From assembly GCF_003573695.1 (NCBI RefSeq), contig NC_039364.1:235097656-235161655 (forward strand): 64,000 nt of DNA, given 5' to 3'. Each line of letters opens with the position of its first letter. The first letter of the stretch is position 1. The notes below the pieces were generated by a model. That model saw only the letters and a program-made list of their open reading frames with translations. It searched no databases and was not told the origin of the DNA. The position numbers were made by a program, and so were the translations under genes. Positions 58,101-64,000 of the stretch are shown one piece after another. Source of the DNA: Papaver somniferum. Taxonomy: Eukaryota > Streptophyta > Magnoliopsida > Ranunculales > Papaveraceae.

Positions 58101-59152
58101 CCGGTAGGCCGAACACCGAAGTGTCGAGGACCATCCAAAGAAAAGAGTTGAAGGAGTATTTGTCTAATAAAAGAATATTGTCTAGGCACGAGTGTTCGGA
58201 AGCCGAATTTGAAGATGAGCCGGAACCTAAGAAAAGAGGTCGTCCAAGAAATGATCAAAGTGGACCAACCACCCGACAAGTAAGGCCAAAGATCTCTACA
58301 GAGCTTTCTCAAGTAAGTCAACCCAATGTTGTCGAAGAAGTTGTTGAGCAAATGAATGCCTCGCAACAAACCCAACCAATGGAAATTCTTACTATAAAAG
58401 AGGACAAAGGTACTCTTCGTTGCCCTAGAGATCTTAATGGAAGACCAAATCGATCCACATATACAATATACAAAGAGTATTTGGAACAACTCCCTCCACT
58501 CATCATTCCATTTGTTTTGTCGACCGACGAGGTTGATGGGGATGGAAATTGTGGGTTTCACGTTGCTACGGAACAAATGGGTTACTTTAGAGAGGCGGAT
58601 ATCGAAGATGTCACCCAATGCCAATATTTAAGAAATAAGATGGAGGTACAACTAGTGAAGGACAAGGGTTTTTATATGGAGATGATGAGGCGAGGAGATA
58701 GATACGACAAAGAACAAGAGTTCAAAGACTTAGTTGCGCGTGTGAAGTGTCGAAAGGGATTGAAGACAATCGGATCCAAGTATTGGATGACAATGCCTAA
58801 ATTTGGATATCTCCTAGCGGACGTTTTGAATTGCGTGGTACATTTCTTTGTTCCTCCCATGTATGGACTTAGCATGACGTTTGCACCCACAAGAACGGCT
58901 TGCGACGAGTCGGTTAAAGATAGAAGAATCGTAATGGCATTTGTGAATGAAATGCATTTTATCGGTTTAAGAGTAAAGAAAGATTGTCCGTTACCTCCGT
59001 TGAGTAAGTGGCACGATTACTTCCCGATGAACCATTGCAAGGATTGGGTGAAACAATATGAGTCCAACATGGTTGATTGGGATCGTGTCATGGACAACAA
59101 CTTTCCCGCTGAGTTACTCGAATTGATCCCCTCGGATGATGCCGATGTTTGA
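55124..59152 (+). CDS. MULE transposase with FAR1-like, SWIM and OTU domains (element B)
   Basis: Three exons: 55124-55321, 56084-56152 (PDTSLYYANDL) and 56243-59152, all in phase with GT-AG borders, about 1058 codons. The order in exon 3, counted from Met 56279, is: FAR1-like DNA-binding region at about 15-95 (GCPFKIVFYK, CHNHD); MULE core at about 200-295 (LLIDATYKTNKYNMPLLN, VIVMDNDQALM, LQCTWHIQCN); SWIM zinc finger near 505 (CVCKDMIGIGLPCRH); AT-hook-like EPKKRGRPRN near 650; OTU cysteine-protease domain from about 755 (VDGDGNCGFHVATEQ with the catalytic Cys; the His in NEMHFIGLRV near 890). The transposase excises and inserts the element; the OTU part may cut ubiquitin-type modifiers. 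Exon 1 has an in-frame TGA at codon 20; a start at ATG 55214 (MLNDPN) would avoid it. Confidence 0.85.
55480..56060. repeat. ATTCGG/CCGAAT motif array in intron 1 of MULE B
   Basis: The first intron holds at least ten copies of ATTCGG, CCGAAT or CCGATTA in both orientations (ATATTCGGTAGTT, CTGCCGAATAT, TACCTCCGAATGG, CGGAAGTTTGACTT). One 120-bp stretch is duplicated: TATATCATTTTTTGCACTCA (55804) and TATATCATTTTTTTCACTCA (55927) start copies that run on to TCCGATTAT. Confidence 0.75.
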
Positions 59153-59306
59153 TCGTTTTTTTTCGAGGCACGATTATAATTTGTTTTTAAACTATGTAAT
59201 CGGAACAACAGTATTATAACACTTCAATACGATTAATCATATTCGGGAATTCCATATTTTATCAAACCGCCGATTAATATTAAAAATTTGAATTTGCAGC
59301 ACTCAA

Positions 59307-59855
59307 ACATCACATGTTATTCTTTTTCCCAGTCCGAGATGCAACAATCAACACGGCTTCGAAATGTAGAAACGACTCTCCTCTCCACTTGGAATAAGCA
59401 TCTTGTGTCGCAAACCTGTCGTCTCTGTGCCTAGCAAGAATACGGTTGTACTCGGTGCACAATTTTATAACATGGTGCACCCTTGAAGAAACATGGGATG
59501 GTTCATAATTGTGGCGTGGCTTCTTGTACTTACCAACAAAAGGACCCAATGAAACGTTAATCCAAAATATACGATCGTCCTGCTGTTCTTTGGGTAGATC
59601 TTTCACAATGTAATAATTTTTTATCCATTCGGTCTCTTCCTCAACTTGTTTTAATCTTTCTCTATGATGGAATTGTTCTTGACCTCGCTTCTTAGCCTTG
59701 ATTTCCTCTTCCTCCTCCTCCGTTGCCACTAACGATGGTTTAATTTTTTTGGGTTGTTTGTTCCTTTTTTGTATTTCTTCTTCCCTTGCTGCAATTGATG
59801 TAGTTGTTCGCTTGCATCTTCGAAGTATGTTGTCGATTGATGATGGACTTGCCAT
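59307..59855 (-). CDS. Unknown 181-residue protein, convergent second gene of MULE B
   Basis: An intact frame runs from ATG 59855 (MASPSSIDNILRRCKRTTTS) to a stop at about 59307. The N-terminal half is a charged coiled coil (REEEIQKRNKQPKKIK, a Glu run, KRGQEQFHHRERLKQVEEE). The C-terminal half looks folded: IFWINVSLGPFVGKY, RVHHVIKLCTEYNRILARHR, DAYSKWRGESFLHFEAVLIV. I know no family with this sequence. It lies 155 bases beyond the transposase stop, facing it, as mudrB faces mudrA in maize MuDR, though no sequence similarity to mudrB was noticed. Confidence 0.7.
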
Positions 59856-60120
59856 TGAAAAGGTTTTTCATTCAGATTTGTTACTCAATAATAACTGAGA
59901 GGGGTTACCCTCCTTATATAGATTAGAGTTCCAACGGATCTAATTTTTGAAAATATGGCCGTTGAGGTTTCTGAAAATATGGCCGTTGAGGTTTCGTATC
60001 ATTGGTGCACTACAATCGGTTGTTAACGATACACGTATTCCCTCCGAATAAGACATTCAGTGGCAAAATTAAATTCTTATCTACCGATTAAGTTGGTATT
60101 TCTAAACACGACTATATTAT

Positions 60121-60862
60121 TCGGAGGATAATTTTTTTGTAAAGTCCCGAATGTACGATGGCCCAAAAATCAGAATTTGGGAAAAACTTATACTTTTTAA
60201 ATTTTGAAATTGAAATAATCGGAAGTTAAATTAGTTACCCAAACTTCCGAATATGGGCTGTCTAACTTTATATATTGGCCCTTGGAACCACCTAGAGCCA
60301 TGGCGTGGTTTGTTTTGAACTTGTAATATTCAGAGGATAATTTTTTTGTAAAGTCCCGAATGTACGATGGCCCAAAAATCAGAATTTGGGAAAAACTTAT
60401 ACTTTTCAAATTTTGAAATTGAAATAATCGGAAGTTAAATTAGTTACCCAAACTTCCGAATATGGGCTGTCTAACCTTATATATTGGCCCTTGGAACCAC
60501 CTAGAGCCATGGCGTGGTTTGTTTTGAACTTGTAATATTCGGAGGATAATTGTTTTGTAAAGTCCCGAATGTACGATGGCCCAAAAATCAGAATTTGGGA
60601 AAAACTTATTCTTTTCAAATTTTGAAATTGAAATAATCGGAAGTATAATTAGTTACCCAAACTTCCGAATATGGGCTGTCTAACATTCTATATTGGCCCT
60701 TGGAACCACCTAGAGCCAAGGCGTGGTTTGTTTTGAACTTGCTATATTCGGAGGATAATTGTTTTGTAAAGTCCCGAATGTACGATGGCCCAAAAATCAG
60801 AATTTGGGAAAAACTTATACATTTCAAATTTTGAAATTGAAATAATCGGAAGTATATAACAT
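60121..60862. repeat. 209-bp tandem repeat, about 3.5 copies
   Basis: Units start at 60121, 60330, 60539 and 60748 (T(C)(G/A)GAGGATAATT(T/G)TTTTGT). They are almost identical, including GTCCCGAATGTACGATGGCC, the AATCGGAAGT and ACTTCCGAATATGGGC blocks, and ACCACCTAGAGCCA. The last unit is cut near 60862. Each unit happens to be open on the minus strand for about 70 codons, but the period is not a multiple of three, so this is not a repeated protein. Confidence 0.9.
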
Positions 60863-61475
60863 TATATTGTCTTCCGAATAAATACTGGCCCCAAAATGGG
60901 ATTTTTCCTATATCAGAAATTTTGAGATTTTTTCAATATATATATATATATATATATTCGGTAGTGAGTGTACTTCTGAATACTGTGTGTCTACTTAAAT
61001 ATATTCGAGAGCCAAAAAATTCATTAAACTACCGATTATTACCAGTTTGTATCCAGGAAGATATGACCAACAATATTCGGCCGATAACCATCAAATATTT
61101 CTCCCGAATGCTGTCGATGTTCTTGAGAAATGAAGAACATGACTACATTCAGAAGTAAAGGAGCATGAATATCGCCCGAATCTGGATAAATAACCGAAAA
61201 CCCTAGAATTATTTTTTCTCGATTCGTCGAATTAAAGCGAAATAAACCCCAAAAATGATAGATTCTTACCTAATTGGGGCCATTTGACTTTGAAGTGGAA
61301 TTTTTTTTTTTCTTCCACAATCGGAAGATAATATGAAACTTGAAGAAGAAGAGTTGAAATGAGTAGAATTGTTTTTGATTTGGTTTTTATACAGTTTTAC
61401 CAGAAGGGCATTTATGTAACTTCAATATCATATAGGGTACCCCTTAACTAGAGATTTTGGCTAGGTATAAATTGA

Positions 61476-61515
61476 TGGCCCCTAAATCCTTTGGGGTGGC
61501 CCCTAAAAACGCCGG
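61476..61515 (-). repeat. Right terminal inverted repeat of MULE B
   Basis: In reverse complement it starts CCGGCGTTTTTAGGGGCCAC and continues CCCAAAGGATTTAGGGGCC, differing from the left TIR at a few positions and by one base in length. Confidence 0.9.
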
Positions 61516-61524
61516 GTTATTTTG
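61516..61524. repeat. Target-site duplication, right, of MULE B
   Basis: GTTATTTTG, identical to 54789-54797. Confidence 0.9.
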
Positions 61525-61805
61525 GGCCTAAAGTACAAGTAGCATAAGGAAACCATCGACCCAATTCATAACCAGCAATAAAAGAGTAAAGACATCCTCC
61601 TCCTGTTCAGCAGAACTCTCCGGCGAACGAAAATCCCTCTCTAGTTCAAATCAACTGGTGAATCATTTCTCTTCTTCTTCTTCTTGTAAGTACTGATTTT
61701 TGACTCGTCATTTTTAGTTTTGGTTTTTTCTGGTGTCACTGAATAAGAAATTGATCTCTTGAAAGAATAGGGATAATTCTGATTTTGTGGTTTTTAAGGG
61801 TTTCG
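61525..61805 (+). promoter_or_regulatory. Promoter-proximal region and leader of BMS1
   Basis: Only 290 bases separate MULE B from the start codon. The segment includes CTCTCCGGCGAACG and CTTCTTCTTCTTCTTG, a typical plant leader, and a splice-donor-like TTGTAAGTAC at 61684, so a leader intron may end at ATAG or AAG before 61806. No clear TATA box. Confidence 0.45.
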
Positions 61806-63926
61806 ATGGGGAAGATCAACAGGAAGAGGAAACGGCAGGACGAAAACCAGAAAAACATCCCAGACGTACACTCCTCTCTCTCTATTTGTTTCTTCGATTT
61901 TGAATTTTTTTTTTCTCTCTTTTCAATTTAGGGTTTTATTGAAAAATTCTGTACTCTTACTAAGATGGGTTGGTATTGTTATTTTAATTGTCATTCCTGT
62001 AGGAATCAATTCCACCTGCTCCATATGTTATTGTAGTTCATGGACCTCCCAAGGTAAGTAATTACTTAGTAGTGATTGGGATTAGTGTTTTTACCTGACG
62101 GAAATTCGGATTTGAGTTTTAAAGCCAAAAATGGAACCGATGTGTAGGTTGGGAAATCCTTGTTGATTAAGTCTCTAGTACAGCATTATACCTACCATGA
62201 ACTTACTGATGATGACACCCGACGCCCCATTCGAATCGCCGTCAAATCAGGTATACATTCTTACTATTTTTATTAATTAGTTAGACAACAGTTTCACAGA
62301 CACTAGTTGTGCCTTTTTGTTATTAGGTGAACAATATAGACGAATACAGTTTGTGGAGTGTCCTAATAACGTCAATGGCATGATTGATGCTGCAAAGTAT
62401 GCTGATGCAGTCATATTCGTCATCGACGTGAGTTATGGGTTTGAAATGGTATGGTGCACTTTATGCTTTTGTGATTGATAGACAAGTTTAGGACTTACAA
62501 GCTTCTGTCCTATATCATATTTTCATTGTGTTTCTTTGAAGTATGTTCAACTTTTAAACAAGCTACCTATTGACCAATATTTTTGCCTTACTGCAATGTT
62601 CTTTTGTTGTTTTCAGGAAACACTCGAGTTTGTTAGCCTTTTAAAAGTTCATGGCATGCCCAAGGTTATTGGGGTGTTTACACATCTTGACTGCTTTTTA
62701 AATAAAGATGTAAAGATTGAAAAAATGCGAACAGCGCGTTTCGAAAAACTTTTTAGGAATGAAATACATGAAGAAGCACACATATTCTGCCTATCTGCTC
62801 CAGATGAAGATAAAAAGATGTAAGTATATTTTGATGAACATATCTAACTATCTTTATAAAGTTCTTATGCCCAACACCCCTAGCATTTTGTTTATAAATT
62901 CCAACGGACTCCCGAAAATGGTAAGTACAACATGATTTCTTACTCAGCTTGTTTGTGGTTAGCAGATACCAGGTGCTTGATGTTTCCAAACTTGCAAGCT
63001 TCATATTGGGTATGGAATTCCATCCTATATCATGGCGAGCTGCACATCCTTATGTGCTGGTGGATCGTTTTGAAGATGTCACTGCTACAGAAAGCTCGCA
63101 CATGGCTGCAGCTTGTGAAAGAGACATAATTTTTCATGGTTATCTCCGGGGTTGTGATATCAAGAATAAAGGAACTAAGGTACTTCTATTGGCTACATTA
63201 ACTGATGACAAACTTGCTTTTATTTCCAACACTGAACATGGGTTGTAATATTTAGATAAAATAATGTGACACCATCTATGTTATCAAGAAGAAAACTGCC
63301 TTCTGTCTTCTTCTTCCCTTTCGTCTGTTCTATTATTTCATGCTATATTGAACTAAGTTGGTGAAAGTGTTCAATTTAGAGGGCTGGCAAAGCTGTTGTT
63401 GTCTGGGACGTGTGTCCGTCCTGAATACCAGTGTAGATAGGTCTCCCTATGTGGAAATCTTTGAGAATGAACTCTCGTTCTCAAACAACTATTTTATTTA
63501 TGAGAGCACACCTGATCAAGCTGCTATAACATGCTCTACGGTGTCCTTGTTTTCCTTCATATTTTCCTAACTTGTGCAAATTTGTTAATTGAGAAGGATA
63601 GTGAAAATACAATATTAAGTACACATTTTTAGGTAATAAAGCTTGTGAACTTTTGGATAGGTCTCATTAACGGAAGAATTGGAAAAAAAACGTCACAGAT
63701 TGAAAGTAGAAAATGACCCTTGTGATATTTAGGTATTAGTTGTTCCGTTCTATTCCCTTGGTTATTTGATATTTTTCCACAAGTTGTATTTGCATTTGGT
63801 TGCATCAGTATATGGACTAAGTTAGGGGTGTCACATCAGGTGCATATCGCCGGCATCGGTGATTTCCCTTTAGCTGGGACAGGCATAGCGGAACATCGCC
63901 TAGTACCACATATTAATGATCTGAAG
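61806..63926 (+). CDS. BMS1: Ribosome biogenesis GTPase BMS1, 5' part (continues beyond window)
   Basis: BMS1 is a nucleolar GTPase of the small-subunit processome that acts in 18S rRNA maturation. Exons: 61806-61865 (MGKINRKRKRQDENQKNIPD), 62003-62053, 62148-62250, 62327-62448, 62617-62819, 62966-63179 and 63840-63926. The reading frame passes all junctions. The Walker A motif spans exons 2 and 3 (GPPKVGKS). FVECPNNVNGMIDAAKYADA and VIDVSYGFEMET follow, then GVFTHLDCF in the G-domain, FILGMEFHPISWRAAHPYVL and GYLRGCDIKNKGTK, then VHIAGIGDFPL, all in the order of known BMS1. All splice sites are GT-AG and no stop interrupts, so the gene seems intact; its later exons lie to the right. Confidence 0.85.
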
Positions 63927-64000
63927 GTACCAACTGCAGATATTTTAGTTTTACTCTCTTTGCTTCAGATAAACAGTTCGTCATATCTATCTTCTAGACT

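Larger units (their letters stand above)
59195..61330. repeat. Motif-rich 3' section of MULE B
   Basis: Outside the second gene, CCGAAT, ATTCGG, TAATCGG and CCGATTA recur dozens of times, for example at 59200-59275, 60015-60120, in every 209-bp unit, and at 60850-61180. The right-hand part also contains a (TA)n run at 60937-60956. Confidence 0.7.
54798..61515 (+). mobile_element. MULE element B, structurally complete (6.7 kb)
   Basis: Both ends carry a TIR of about 40 bases: the left GCGTTTTTAGGGGCCAC then AAGGATTTAGGGGC, the right the same in reverse complement (54798-54837 and 61476-61515). A perfect 9-bp TSD flanks it. The left end lies just after the L1 A-rich tail and the right end 290 bases before the BMS1 start codon. 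It encodes a transposase-OTU protein (plus strand) and a second, convergent gene (minus strand), with motif-rich DNA at both sides and a 209-bp tandem repeat. It is probably the source or a close relative of an active family. Confidence 0.9.

Noticed and set aside
58064..58624. 186-codon minus-strand frame within element B
   Set aside because: Antisense shadow of the OTU-domain exon.
60197..60827. Three 70-codon minus-strand frames of near-identical protein
   Set aside because: They are shadows of the 209-bp DNA repeat; the period is not a multiple of three and nothing suggests translation.
1..64000. tRNA, rRNA or known small RNA genes
   Set aside because: Scanned by eye for tRNA boxes and rRNA-like blocks; none was convincing, though a covariance-model scan was not possible.

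Overview
This window looks like nuclear DNA of a dicot plant. It is AT-rich. It holds intron-rich plant housekeeping-type genes, most of them broken: a plastid ADP-glucose pyrophosphorylase large subunit, an ASI1-type BAH protein, CLASP and BMS1. These sit among many nested plant transposable elements. The species cannot be fixed from the sequence. There are two assembly gaps (843-1099 and 11126-11347).

Layout. 1-5291: a non-autonomous LTR element with 3.3 kb LTRs and no visible pol gene. 5294 to about 11650: element A, a decayed Mutator-like element (MULE) whose minus-strand transposase pseudogene ends in an OTU cysteine-protease domain and which has a convergent zinc-finger gene. 11374-16850: mostly unexplained DNA, plus a partial BMS1 copy carrying nested MITEs and an L1 reverse-transcriptase remnant. 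17129-19101: AGPase large-subunit pseudogene. 20080-21480: RTE-type LINE split by a MITE. 22440-27700: a BAH-domain gene running into a proteasome-beta-like, coiled-coil region. 27830-29600: CLASP pseudogene. 30913-33289: hAT element. 33400-34208: Harbinger-like MITE. 34216-35430: copia remnant. 35520-40980: same-strand array of a non-LTR retrotransposon family with a restriction-like endonuclease, its pieces joined at (TTA)n tracts. 40981-52791: mosaic SIRE-type copia element. 52811-54783: 3' end of an L1 LINE. 54798-61515: element B, a complete MULE with terminal inverted repeats (TIRs) and a 9-bp target-site duplication (TSD). 61806 to the end: 5' part of an apparently intact BMS1 gene.

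The strongest observations are these. (1) MULEs A and B have related transposase-OTU proteins and the same architecture, including a convergent second gene and short-motif arrays in intron 1 and beyond the transposase 3' end. The array motif differs: GTCGGCA/TGCCGAC in A, ATTCGG/CCGAAT in B. (2) A plant non-LTR family has the R2-like order zinc fingers - RT (YLDD) - CCHC - PD-(D/E)XK endonuclease, and its copies sit on TTA microsatellites. (3) A row of hairpins inside a long LTR has stems that covary. (4) A BAH domain and a degenerate proteasome-beta fold lie in line. Most genes here are pseudogenes; BMS1 is the one host gene that reads as intact. Element B is structurally whole except for one early in-frame stop. 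All identities come from reading the sequence and from memory of the families; no database search was run.
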